Part shown: positions 15,479 through 23,527 of the stretch, one piece after another
How positions within the stretch are numbered: the stretch's first letter is position 1
Layout: each line of letters opens with the position of its first letter
From: an uncultured Prevotellaceae bacterium
GTDB lineage: Bacteria; Bacteroidota; Bacteroidia; Bacteroidales; Bacteroidaceae
Direction of reading: 5' to 3'
DNA length: 64,000 bases
NCBI GenBank assembly: GCA_902775475.1
Contig: CACYME010000001.1
Coordinates: forward strand, 154,559-218,558
Made by a program: the position numbers and the translations under genes
The notes under the pieces: model-generated
The model's input: only the letters and a program-made list of their open reading frames with translations
Told to the model about the DNA's origin: nothing
Databases searched by the model: none

Positions 15479-16846
15479 ATGAAAACAATTTGCTTATATT
15501 TTGAAATACATCAGATTATCCATCTGAAGCGCTACCGTTTCTTCGACATCGGTACCGACCACTATTACTATGATGACTATGAGAACGAGCGGAGCATCAG
15601 CGACATCGCCGAGCGCTCGTACATGCCCGCGCTGAACACGCTGGAGCAAATGATCAAGGACAACGGGAAGTACTTCAAGGTGGCGTTCTCGCTGAGCGGC
15701 ACGGGCATCGAGCAGCTGGAGATGCACGCCCCGCAGGTGCTGGAGAAGCTGCAGCAGCTGAACGAGACGGGCTGCGTGGAGTTCCTGGCGGAGCCGTACA
15801 GCCACGGCCTGAGCTCGCTGGCGAACCCCGACAGCTTCGCCCGCGACATGAAGAAGCAGGTGGCGAAGATCAAGGAGTACTTCGGCCAGACGCCGAAGGT
15901 GGCCCGCAACTCGTCGCTCATCTACAGCGACGACATCGGCGCACAGATTGCCGCCCTGGGCTTCAAGGGCATGCTGACCGAGGGTGCGAAGCACGTGCTG
16001 GGCTGGAAGAGTCCGCACTATGTGTACCACTGCAACCAGGCTCCGAACCTGAAGCTGCTGCTGCGCGACGTGGAGCTGAGCGACGACATCTCGCTGCGCT
16101 TCAACAACCCGGAGTGGGACGGCTATCCGCTGTTCGCCGACACGTACATAGAGCGCATCGCCCGTCTGCCGGAGGAAGAGCAGATTATCAACATCTTCAT
16201 GGAGCTGTCGGCACTGGGCATCGCCCAGCCGCTGTCGAGCAACATCCTCGACTTCCTGAAGGCACTGCCTATATGCGCCAAGCAGAAGGGCATCGACTTC
16301 GCCACGCCGGGTGAGATATGCGCAAAGGTGAAGAGCGTGAGCCAGCTGGACGTGCCCGACACGCTGAGCTGGGTGGACGAGGAGCGCGACGTGAGCTGCT
16401 GGCTGGGTAACGCCATGCAGCGCGAGGCCTTCCAGAAGCTCTACTCGGTGGCCGACCGTCTGCTGATAGCCGACGACCCGCGCATCATGCAGGACTGGGA
16501 CTACCTGCAGGCCTCGAACAACTTCCGCTTCATGACGACGAAGCCCAGCAACGTGGGACTGGACCGCGGCATCTACAGCGGACCCTTCGACGCCTTCACG
16601 AACTACATGAACATTCTGGGCGACTTCATCAACAGGGTGAACGAGCTCTATCCCTTGGAGATTGAGAACGAGGAGCTGAACTCGCTGCTGACGACCATCC
16701 GCAACCAGGACGACGAGATTGAGCTGAAGGACAAGGAGATTACGCGTCTGAAGGCGAAACTGGAGAAGCTGGAGGCCAAGGAGGCCAAGGCCGAGAAGAA
16801 ACCCGCCACGAGGAAGAAGGCTGCCCCGAAGAAGGCCGCGGAGTGA
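15479..16846 (+). CDS. GH57 family alpha-glucan enzyme with basic C-terminal tail
   Basis: 455 residues, cytoplasmic. Y-F-E-I-H-Q near the start, F-L-A-E-P-Y-S-H-G near residue 105, and R-N-S-S-L-I-Y-S-D-D at about 142 are GH57 landmarks. After the catalytic fold, residues about 390-440 form a charged coiled coil (N-Q-D-D-E-I-E-L-K-D-K-E, K-L-E-K-L-E), then an Ala/Lys/Pro-rich end K-P-A-T-R-K-K-A-A-P-K-K-A-A-E that resembles histone H1-like tails. GH57 includes alpha-amylases and branching enzymes; here it probably acts on the same glucan as its two neighbours. It starts 48 bp after the glycosyltransferase. Confidence 0.85.
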   Translation: MKTICLYFEIHQIIHLKRYRFFDIGTDHYYYDDYENERSISDIAERSYMPALNTLEQMIKDNGKYFKVAFSLSGTGIEQLEMHAPQVLEKLQQLNETGCVEFLAEPYSHGLSSLANPDSFARDMKKQVAKIKEYFGQTPKVARNSSLIYSDDIGAQIAALGFKGMLTEGAKHVLGWKSPHYVYHCNQAPNLKLLLRDVELSDDISLRFNNPEWDGYPLFADTYIERIARLPEEEQIINIFMELSALGIAQPLSSNILDFLKALPICAKQKGIDFATPGEICAKVKSVSQLDVPDTLSWVDEERDVSCWLGNAMQREAFQKLYSVADRLLIADDPRIMQDWDYLQASNNFRFMTTKPSNVGLDRGIYSGPFDAFTNYMNILGDFINRVNELYPLEIENEELNSLLTTIRNQDDEIELKDKEITRLKAKLEKLEAKEAKAEKKPATRKKAAPKKAAE

Positions 16847-16868
16847 CGACAACAAATCTTAACGGACA

Positions 16869-16935
16869 ACGAATTTAGACGAATTAAACGAATTGGACGA
16901 ATTAAGACGGGCAATGGATTTGACGAATTGAACAA
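16869..16935 (+). repeat. Cluster of ACGAATT repeats after the GH57 gene
   Basis: ACGAATT recurs five times within 67 bp, spaced by 2-30 bases. The same word builds the repeats at 18291-18438, so this looks like an intergenic repeat family of this genome. No gene or fold is evident. Confidence 0.5.
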
Positions 16936-16983
16936 ATTGGACGTTAGGATGGATACCGCTGGACGGTCTTAAGAAAACAAAGG

Positions 16984-17028
16984 AAAACCAAGAAAAACAA
17001 AGTAGGAACTGTTTTTCTTGGTTTTTTC
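16984..17028 (+). terminator. Terminator of the glucan operon
   Basis: A 16-bp perfect inverted repeat (AAAACCAAGAAAAACA at 16984-16999, complement at 17010-17025) with a 10-nt loop, whose right arm ends in a T-run. Confidence 0.75.
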
Positions 17029-17064
17029 GTTATATCTTATCATAAAAACGATGATGACGGTAAT

Positions 17065-18282
17065 ATGGAAAAAAGAATGATGACAAAGGGGGTGATGGCA
17101 GTGGCTGCGCTGATGCTGATGACGACTGAGGCTGACGGACAGAAACGGGAGCGATGGGAGTTCGAGAGGAACCTGCCCGTGTATGCCGACTCGCTGCTGA
17201 AGGACCTCACCTACCCCATGGCGTGGGAGAACAGCGGGATGACGGACTTCGACGAGTGGCGACGCGTGGCACGGGAGAAGGTGCTCGACTGCATGCTGAT
17301 GCCGCCACCGCCCCCCTCCAACCTCCCCCAACTGGGGGAGTCTTTCCCTGCGGATGACTCAGGCGCAGCAGCCTCCCACAGTTGGGGGAGGCTGGAGGGG
17401 GCCGAGCAGCGGGATGGCTACCGGGCAATGAAGATAGCGGTGAGGCTGAGCCGCTACTACAGCGTGCCGGCCTATCTGCTGATTCCCGACGGCAAGGGGC
17501 CGTTCCCTGCCGTGAACCTGCTGCACGACCACGGGGCACACCTGTTCATTGGCAAGGAGAAGATGATTCGTCCATTAGCGTGCGAGAGCGAGGAGGTGAA
17601 GAAGGACGCCGAGGAGTGGCTGGCAGGCTACGAGGGGCAGTTTTTCGGCGACTATCTGGCGCAGCACGGCTACGTGGTGTTCTCGGCGGATGCTCCGATG
17701 TGGGGCGAAAGAGGACAGAAGGAGGGTCCACGGCGTGACAAATACGACATGATAGCGGGGAACATGATGATGTATGGCATCGACCTGAGCGCCTGGATGA
17801 CCTACGACGACATGAGCGGTACGGAGTTCCTGGCACAGCTGCCGGAGGTGGACAGCACGAGGATTGGCTGTGCAGGGTGGTCGATGGGTGCCTACCGGGC
17901 GTGGATGCTCGCGGCACTGAGCGACCGCATCAAGGCGGGGGCTGCCATCTGCTGGATGGTGACGACGGACGAGCAGATGTCGTTCAAATACAGCAGGACG
18001 GAGAACGGCGGCTTCGCCAACTGCATCCCCGGACTGCGGCGCTGGATGGACTATCCGCACATTGCGAGCATGGCCTGTCCGAAGGCGATGCTGTTCATCA
18101 ACGGGTCGCAGGACAAGTTGTTCCCCGTGGCAGGCGTGGAGAAGGCGTTTGCCACCATGCACAACACATGGAAGAGCCAGGGCGCCGACGAACGATTGGA
18201 GACGGAGCTGTGGGACATGCCGCACAGCTGCGGACTGCGGGCGCAGGAACGGGTGCTGGAGTTCTTCAAGAAAAACCTATAA
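17065..18282 (+). CDS. Secreted alpha/beta hydrolase with palindromic in-frame insert
   Basis: 405 residues. A hydrophobic N-terminus ending A-D-G-Q looks like a signal peptide. The nucleophile elbow is G-W-S273-M-G; D-M-P-H-S carries the likely catalytic His. H-D-H-G near 155 and S-A-D-A-P-M-W-G-E-R resemble the dienelactone-hydrolase/acetyl-xylan-esterase-like families found in carbohydrate gene sets. Residues 83-113 are low in complexity (Pro/Ser/Gly) and are encoded by an inverted-repeat DNA segment (17312-17401) that appears inserted in frame in a loop. Not clearly part of an operon; it converges with the pectate lyase gene. Substrate unknown. Confidence 0.72.
   Translation: MEKRMMTKGVMAVAALMLMTTEADGQKRERWEFERNLPVYADSLLKDLTYPMAWENSGMTDFDEWRRVAREKVLDCMLMPPPPPSNLPQLGESFPADDSGAAASHSWGRLEGAEQRDGYRAMKIAVRLSRYYSVPAYLLIPDGKGPFPAVNLLHDHGAHLFIGKEKMIRPLACESEEVKKDAEEWLAGYEGQFFGDYLAQHGYVVFSADAPMWGERGQKEGPRRDKYDMIAGNMMMYGIDLSAWMTYDDMSGTEFLAQLPEVDSTRIGCAGWSMGAYRAWMLAALSDRIKAGAAICWMVTTDEQMSFKYSRTENGGFANCIPGLRRWMDYPHIASMACPKAMLFINGSQDKLFPVAGVEKAFATMHNTWKSQGADERLETELWDMPHSCGLRAQERVLEFFKKNL
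17312..17401. repeat. Palindromic element inside the hydrolase gene
   Basis: Arms at 17312-17334 and 17379-17401 are 23-bp inverted copies with one mismatch (CCCCCTCCA...CCCAACTG). The left arm continues into a local 7-bp stem CTCCCCC/GGGGGAG (17323-17340). The 90-bp unit keeps the frame open. A related C/G-run palindrome occurs in the susD signal region (28026-28041). Confidence 0.7.
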
Positions 18283-18290
18283 CCTACAAC

Positions 18291-18438
18291 GTTTCTTTAA
18301 CAACGAATGAAGACGAATTGCACGTTACAAGGTTTCTTTAACAACGAATGAAGACTAATTACACGAATTATACGAATTGATAATTATTTCACGAATAAGA
18401 TGGGAGCATTCGTGTAATTCGCCTTCATTCGTTGTTAA
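18291..18438. repeat. Direct and inverted repeats between convergent genes
   Basis: A 29-bp unit at 18291-18319 recurs at 18332-18360 with one mismatch; its core is TTTAACAACGAATGAAGAC. The second unit, extended with 'acacgaat', pairs with an inverted copy at about 18408-18438. The long hairpin lies between the hydrolase and pectate-lyase ends and probably stops transcription from both sides. It fills the 160-bp gap. Confidence 0.65.
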
Positions 18439-18442
18439 AAAA

Positions 18443-20491
18443 CTATTGGACTATGACTTTGTGGCCGTTGCGGATGTAGACACCCTTGCGGCTGAGAGCG
18501 GGAACGTGTCGGCCATCGAGGGAGTAGACAGAGGCGTCGGGAGAGGTCTGCGAGACCGTGCGGATGGCCGACGTGGCAGCGCTGTGGAGCGTAATCTTGA
18601 AACAGGCCTGCGCCCCCTGTGGCGTGAAAGCCAGAGAGCGGGTCACGGGAGCGGGGAGCTGGATGGTGTAGGTGGCCCGGTTGTCGGAGGCAGCACGCGA
18701 GGGATAGACATAGTCGGTGGCGGCAAAGTCCTGTCCGGCGAGCGAGGCCAAATAGCAGGTGCTGTTGTCGTCGTTGCTATAGCCATAGAATGTGGCGGAG
18801 GCTATCTGGATGCCATCGGGGATGTTGATGGTATAGGTCTGTCCGCGTGAATACTTGATGCAGCCGTCGGTGCCGTTGGCATAGCCCTTCGACGTGGAAA
18901 TAGAAAAGCCGTTGCTGAAGGTCCAGTCGCCATTGGACGTCTGCTGCGAGAGCTCGTAGCTGGTGACCGCAGGCTCGTCGCCCTTGTACTGCACGCTGCC
19001 CATCGGGGTGCCACCGACATACTGCGCCTCGGTGATGTCGGCCACGAGCGAGTTCATGTAGACCTCGACATTAGTGTAGCCCTCAGCGTTGAGCAGGTTG
19101 CCATCGACAGCATTGCTGGGATTGAGGCCGTGAGCCACCTCCCAGGCGTCGGGCATGCCGTCGCCGTCGGTGTCGACGGGAGCCTCGCTGCTGTTGAGCA
19201 CAGGCCAGGCGCTCCAGTCGCCATCGGCATTGGAAGGCTTGTTGTCATCCTGCGAGTTGACGAAGCCCTTGCTAAGGCCCTTGCCCGTGTAGGTGGCAGC
19301 GTTGTTGCGCGTGTCGGAGACCATCAGCTCGTCGAAGCTGTCGCGGTGGAGCGAGGCGCCGGCGAAGTCGAGCACCCGCTGGTAGGCAACAGCAGCAGAG
19401 TGAGTGGTGGTATAGACGAAGGGCATGGGCTCGTCGAGGCGGATGCTGTCGCGGGTGGCCTGGGTGAAGGTGCCGTCGCAGCCGTTGGCATCAATCTGGT
19501 CGATGATGCCGAGCGTCCAGTTGTTGCTGTTCACGTCGGAATACTTTGAGTTGACATTGCCCACGACATAGTATTTGCCCCAGAGATGAAGCGCAGGGGC
19601 ATAGGCAGGATAGGTCTCGATGTAGGAGTTGGTGCGGATGCCGATGCCGGCGATGCGCTTGCCCTTCTTGTCGGTGGGCGAGCCGGGGCCGGGCTTGTAG
19701 TAGTTGTTGACGATGTTCACCGTCATGCCCTCGCCACCGTAGCAGCCGTTGCTGCCGAAGTTGTAGATGACGTTGTTGCGCATGTCCATGCGCTCGTCGA
19801 GCTGCGTGGTGGGACGGGGGCCAAGGCGCGGGGTACGGCTGGTGTGGTGGGCGATGAGGTTATGATGGAACGAGGCACCGCTGCCGCCCCAGTTGCCGCC
19901 GTAGCCGTGGGCACCCTTGGAGTGGCCGCTGTTGACGAGACTCTGCGCCACGAGGCACCACTGCACGGTGGTGTTCTTGTTGCCCAGGACGGAGAGGCAC
20001 TCGTCGATGCTCCACGAGACGGAGCAGTGGTCGATCATCCAGTCCTGACGGTCGAAGCCGCCGAAGCCGTCCCAGCCGTCGGCACCGTTGACGAGGACGT
20101 TCTTATTGCCCAGACGGAAGCGCATATAGCGCACGATGACGTTGTTGCCCCCGATGGAGCAGGGATAGTCGGCCACGCAGATGCCGTCGCCCGGGGCCGT
20201 CTGCCCCGCAATGGTGGTGTTGCTGGGGATGGTGAGCGCCGACTTGAGGTGGATGGTGCCAGAGACATCGAAGACGATGGTCTTGACACCCGTGCGGCCC
20301 AGCGCCCAACGGAGGGAGCCATTGCCAGAGTCATCGAGGTTGGTGACGTGATAGACATTGCCGCCACGGCCGCCAGTGACATAGCGTCCGAAACCCTCGG
20401 CACCGGGGAAGGCGGGTGTTTTCTCTTGCTGCTGAGCAGCGGCGAAAAGGCTCAATGCCAACAGCGAAAGGGTAAGAAATACAGTTTTCAT
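18443..20491 (-). CDS. PL1-family pectate lyase, secreted
   Basis: 682 residues, signal peptide ending F-A-A-A-Q. The beta-helix catalytic domain (about 27-430) starts P-A-F-P-G-A-E-G-F-G, typical of Bacteroidota PL1, with W-M-I-D-H-C-S-V-S-W-S-I-D-E and the Asn-ladder N-N-V-I-Y-N-F. A D-T-D-G-D-G-M-P-D-A-W-E segment (about 475) is a calcium-binding TSP3-like loop. After a beta-sandwich region, the last 40 residues form a tail Y-S-L-D-G-R...K-G-V-Y-I-R-N-G-H-K shared with six other exported proteins of the window. Enzymes of this family cut polygalacturonan by beta-elimination with calcium. Last gene of the SusC/SusD locus. Confidence 0.85.
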   Translation of the reverse strand: MKTVFLTLSLLALSLFAAAQQQEKTPAFPGAEGFGRYVTGGRGGNVYHVTNLDDSGNGSLRWALGRTGVKTIVFDVSGTIHLKSALTIPSNTTIAGQTAPGDGICVADYPCSIGGNNVIVRYMRFRLGNKNVLVNGADGWDGFGGFDRQDWMIDHCSVSWSIDECLSVLGNKNTTVQWCLVAQSLVNSGHSKGAHGYGGNWGGSGASFHHNLIAHHTSRTPRLGPRPTTQLDERMDMRNNVIYNFGSNGCYGGEGMTVNIVNNYYKPGPGSPTDKKGKRIAGIGIRTNSYIETYPAYAPALHLWGKYYVVGNVNSKYSDVNSNNWTLGIIDQIDANGCDGTFTQATRDSIRLDEPMPFVYTTTHSAAVAYQRVLDFAGASLHRDSFDELMVSDTRNNAATYTGKGLSKGFVNSQDDNKPSNADGDWSAWPVLNSSEAPVDTDGDGMPDAWEVAHGLNPSNAVDGNLLNAEGYTNVEVYMNSLVADITEAQYVGGTPMGSVQYKGDEPAVTSYELSQQTSNGDWTFSNGFSISTSKGYANGTDGCIKYSRGQTYTINIPDGIQIASATFYGYSNDDNSTCYLASLAGQDFAATDYVYPSRAASDNRATYTIQLPAPVTRSLAFTPQGAQACFKITLHSAATSAIRTVSQTSPDASVYSLDGRHVPALSRKGVYIRNGHKVIVQ

Positions 20492-20555
20492 GAACGTAGT
20501 TTGTTGACGCTGGCAAAGTTACGAAGAATCTTTCATATAGCCAAGGAAAAAACAA

Positions 20556-20596
20556 GAAAAATCCCCACCCGACGGAGAGGCGGATGGGGTTTTTTA
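20556..20596 (-). terminator. Terminator after the chitobiase-domain gene
   Basis: A/T-flanked hairpin: CCCCA...TGGGG with inner CG pairs between A-run and T-run, so it works in either direction. It lies between the pectate lyase start (20491) and the preceding stop (20618) and would reduce read-through inside the locus. Confidence 0.6.
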
Positions 20597-20617
20597 GGTT
20601 GTTCGCAAAAGCAATGA

Positions 20618-22843
20618 TTACTTCTGGAGCATCTTCTTGCCGTTGACGATGACCACGCCACGATAGTTGGCGTCGACCTTCTGACCGGCGAGGTTGTAGA
20701 TGACGTTGCTCTGACGGTTGATGGTCTGGATGTTCTGGATGCTGCTTGCACCACCCTGAACGAGGGACACCTTCGTCACGGTGAGGTTACCGTCGCCATT
20801 GAGCAGGAACGTGCCACCCCAACCAGCAGCAGTAGTAGCAGCAGTAAAGAACTCTTCAGTCATGACGAAGTCGAAGTAGCCCTGAGCAGCCAAGTCAACA
20901 ACCGTTGACTCACGGACAGAACCGTCCTCATTGGTCATGGGAAGGCCAGAGAAGCGTCCACGCATGCCGCCCCAGTGGCCGTCGAACACCTCGACCTGCC
21001 AGGTGTTGTCAGGAGCAGAGGCATAGAAACGGAGCCTATCGCCAACCTTTCCGCCAGCAGCAAGGAGTTCAGCTCCACCATCGCTCAAGAACTGAGGCTG
21101 ATCGCCCCAACCATTCACAAGGGCTTCGCCTTCCCACAGCACGGTCTCAGTCTCAGCGGGAGCAGCAGCAACGGGAGTAATCTCGATGCTGGAGATGAGG
21201 ATGTTACCAGTGCCGGAGTACTTCTGGAAGGTGTAGGTACCTGCGGGGAGACCGAAGGTGAACTCATTGGCCTCGGGATAGAGTTTGAGGTCGTTGGTCT
21301 CGTTGCCCTCAGCGTCCTTCAGACAGTAGTTGGTACCGCTGACGTTGACATAGCACTTGCGGTCGTTGACCTGCGAGCCATCCTCGGCGTCGGCAGCGTC
21401 GATGTTCTTACAAGCGTTCTTCGAGCAGATGACGTGAACGTTGACAGAGTCGCCCTCAGCCACCTGGAAGGTGATGTTGGTGTTGCTCATCTGGATGTAA
21501 GCCTCCTGACCGGCAGGCACCTGATACTTGGCGTTAGCCTCGTCGGCATTGGCCAGAGCCTTGAAGGTGAGGTTCTTCACGAAGAAGTCCTTCTTGTCGG
21601 CGGTGATGGCACCGTTCTCAATCATGTAGATGGTGTTACCGTTCTGGTCGGCAGCAGTAGCCTCAGCATCGACAACAGCGTTACCGCTGACGGTGATGAG
21701 CTTCTTCTCCTTGATGGGGTTGAGCACATAGACGTCCTTGGAAACGCTCTTGGTCTCGAAGGTGGCGTAGGTGCCATTGAAGATCTTCGAGAAGGCGGTC
21801 ACGGTAGCCGACTCCTCAAGCGTGAAGTCGCTCTGTTCCTCGGCGCTGTTCAGGTTGCCATCGAGCGTCACGTAGTTGCGGGCACCCTCGTAAGGCGAGG
21901 TGATGGTGACATGGCCACCCTCAGCGTTAATCGTGGGAGCGTCGAACACGAAGTTCACGTTAGCCTCGTTGTCAGCACCGTCGCAGATGAGGTCGTCGTT
22001 GGGCTGGTGGTCGCCGAAGTCCATGAATGCCTGGAACTTCACGGTCTGGTTGGCATAGCACTTGATGGGAGCGGTGTAGAGGGGGCTGGCAGCAGTGGGA
22101 GCCGAGCCGTCGGTGGTGTAGGTCACAACAGTGGGAACGGGCTCTGCGCCACCTTCCTCAACCATGTCGTTGGCCTTGCAGCTCACCTCGCGGAACCAGA
22201 GGCCTCCCTCGTAGGTCTGATCGCCCACCTTCACGGTCGGGGTACCAGGAGCCTCGTTAGCCTCGATGATGATGAAGCTGACGAACATATCGCCGTTGTA
22301 GGAACCGAGGTAGTAGAGACCGTCGTCGTCAACGGTGAACTCCCAACGGTAGCCACTGACGGTTGCGGGGTGATCCTCACCGGGAGCGGGGTTCAGCGAG
22401 TTCGACTGCCCCGGGTCGGTAGAGATGCGGGGGATGCGTGCGTCCTTACCGGTCTTGTTGTTTCCCTGCTCGAAGATGATGATCTTCGACTTGGCAGTCA
22501 GCTTCAGGGCAATCATGTCCTGCTGGTTCTTCAGACGCAGCCAATTGTAGTGGGGACCGGCATAGTCCTCGCCATACTTGGCAGCAATCTCCTCGGTGAC
22601 ATAGCCTTCGTTGCCACCGGCCACGGAGAGGTCGACACTACCCTTGTTGGTAGCTGTAGTACCACCCTTCAGGTCAAGGAAGTGGTTAGCGCCAAAGAGG
22701 ACGCCAGAACCGGGACGTGCGCCCAGCTCATCGCAAACGAGCACATAGCTGTGCTTCAGCACCTCAAGGTCATCGACGGTTGCAGCCTTGGCCACACCCA
22801 TGAATGCCACGAGGGCAAGAGCGAAAGTAAATAATTTTTTCAT
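20618..22843 (-). CDS. Secreted multidomain protein with chitobiase-type domain
   Basis: 741 residues with signal peptide ending V-A-K-A-A. No catalytic domain is recognised. Around residues 195-290 the pattern T-Y-T-T-D-G-S-A-P-T and S-P-L-Y-T-A-P-I matches the chitobiase/beta-hexosaminidase C-terminal (CHB_HEX_C) fold, often a carbohydrate-proximal accessory domain. Other segments look like beta-sandwich or carbohydrate-binding modules (for example E-A-Y-I-Q-M-S-N-T-N-I-T-F). The end has the shared tail (Y-N-L-A-G-Q-K-V, V-N-G-K-K-M). Between the small lipoprotein and the pectate lyase in the pectin-type locus. Probably a surface glycan-binding or accessory protein; enzymatic function is not excluded. 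Confidence 0.6.
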   Translation of the reverse strand: MKKLFTFALALVAFMGVAKAATVDDLEVLKHSYVLVCDELGARPGSGVLFGANHFLDLKGGTTATNKGSVDLSVAGGNEGYVTEEIAAKYGEDYAGPHYNWLRLKNQQDMIALKLTAKSKIIIFEQGNNKTGKDARIPRISTDPGQSNSLNPAPGEDHPATVSGYRWEFTVDDDGLYYLGSYNGDMFVSFIIIEANEAPGTPTVKVGDQTYEGGLWFREVSCKANDMVEEGGAEPVPTVVTYTTDGSAPTAASPLYTAPIKCYANQTVKFQAFMDFGDHQPNDDLICDGADNEANVNFVFDAPTINAEGGHVTITSPYEGARNYVTLDGNLNSAEEQSDFTLEESATVTAFSKIFNGTYATFETKSVSKDVYVLNPIKEKKLITVSGNAVVDAEATAADQNGNTIYMIENGAITADKKDFFVKNLTFKALANADEANAKYQVPAGQEAYIQMSNTNITFQVAEGDSVNVHVICSKNACKNIDAADAEDGSQVNDRKCYVNVSGTNYCLKDAEGNETNDLKLYPEANEFTFGLPAGTYTFQKYSGTGNILISSIEITPVAAAPAETETVLWEGEALVNGWGDQPQFLSDGGAELLAAGGKVGDRLRFYASAPDNTWQVEVFDGHWGGMRGRFSGLPMTNEDGSVRESTVVDLAAQGYFDFVMTEEFFTAATTAAGWGGTFLLNGDGNLTVTKVSLVQGGASSIQNIQTINRQSNVIYNLAGQKVDANYRGVVIVNGKKMLQK

Positions 22844-22967
22844 AAAAAAATTTGTTAGTTAATAATTAAAAGTTAGAAAAAAGTTGTTTAGTTCATCATG
22901 TCTGAGAGAGAGCCAGCCGAAGCCCCCTCCCCCACCAGGAAGATGGGGAAGGAAGCTCGATGGCGGC

Positions 22968-23495
22968 TTATTGCTTCACGAGATAGGTCTGCACGGGCGT
23001 ATCTCCATAGTGTACCACCGTGAGAATCTCCCGGTCAGTAGAGGTGGCTATACCAACGAAGACGGCAGACTTAGAGATATTTCCCTTGTCGTCCCTGACC
23101 AGCTTCAGGATTTCCAGATTGCCTGTCTTGGCAGAATAACTGTACTCATAGTAGGGCTGGGCGTCAGTGTTCGACTCATCAGTCCAAGTTCCCTCCGTTG
23201 CTCCCTGGCTCATCTTCACGCTGACAGAGTCGGCAGTGGCGAAGTTGAGGCTCTCGACGAAGCCCTGCACCTCTTCCCCATAGGCATTTGCCTTGAAGCC
23301 CGATGCGCGCACCCACTTCGTGTTAGCCAGCGACTCAGGATGAGCCACCTGCAGCGAGTCGTTGTAGCCTTTCACCCACGAAGGATTGTCGGTGCTGGCA
23401 TCCTCGTACTCGTTGGCATCGCTGCAAGCAGTGGTCAGGCTAAGGCCTGCCACCACTGCCATTGCAGCAAATATAGTTTTTCTGAAAGATATCAT
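22968..23495 (-). CDS. Small lipoprotein of the SusC/SusD locus
   Basis: 175 residues; lipobox T-T-A-C (Cys24) followed by S-D-A-N-E-Y-E-D, an acidic surface-export type start. The rest (N-T-K-W-V-R-A-S-G, Y-Y-E-Y-S-Y-S) predicts a single beta-barrel or sandwich, perhaps lipocalin-like. No family recognised with certainty. It lies 32 bp after the DUF4957/5123-like gene and should belong to the locus. A 124-bp gap (22844-22967) before the next gene holds an A-rich leader and a C-rich stretch. Confidence 0.6.
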   Translation of the reverse strand: MISFRKTIFAAMAVVAGLSLTTACSDANEYEDASTDNPSWVKGYNDSLQVAHPESLANTKWVRASGFKANAYGEEVQGFVESLNFATADSVSVKMSQGATEGTWTDESNTDAQPYYEYSYSAKTGNLEILKLVRDDKGNISKSAVFVGIATSTDREILTVVHYGDTPVQTYLVKQ

Positions 23496-23527
23496 ATTCT
23501 CCTTGGATTAATTAAAATTCTTGAATC

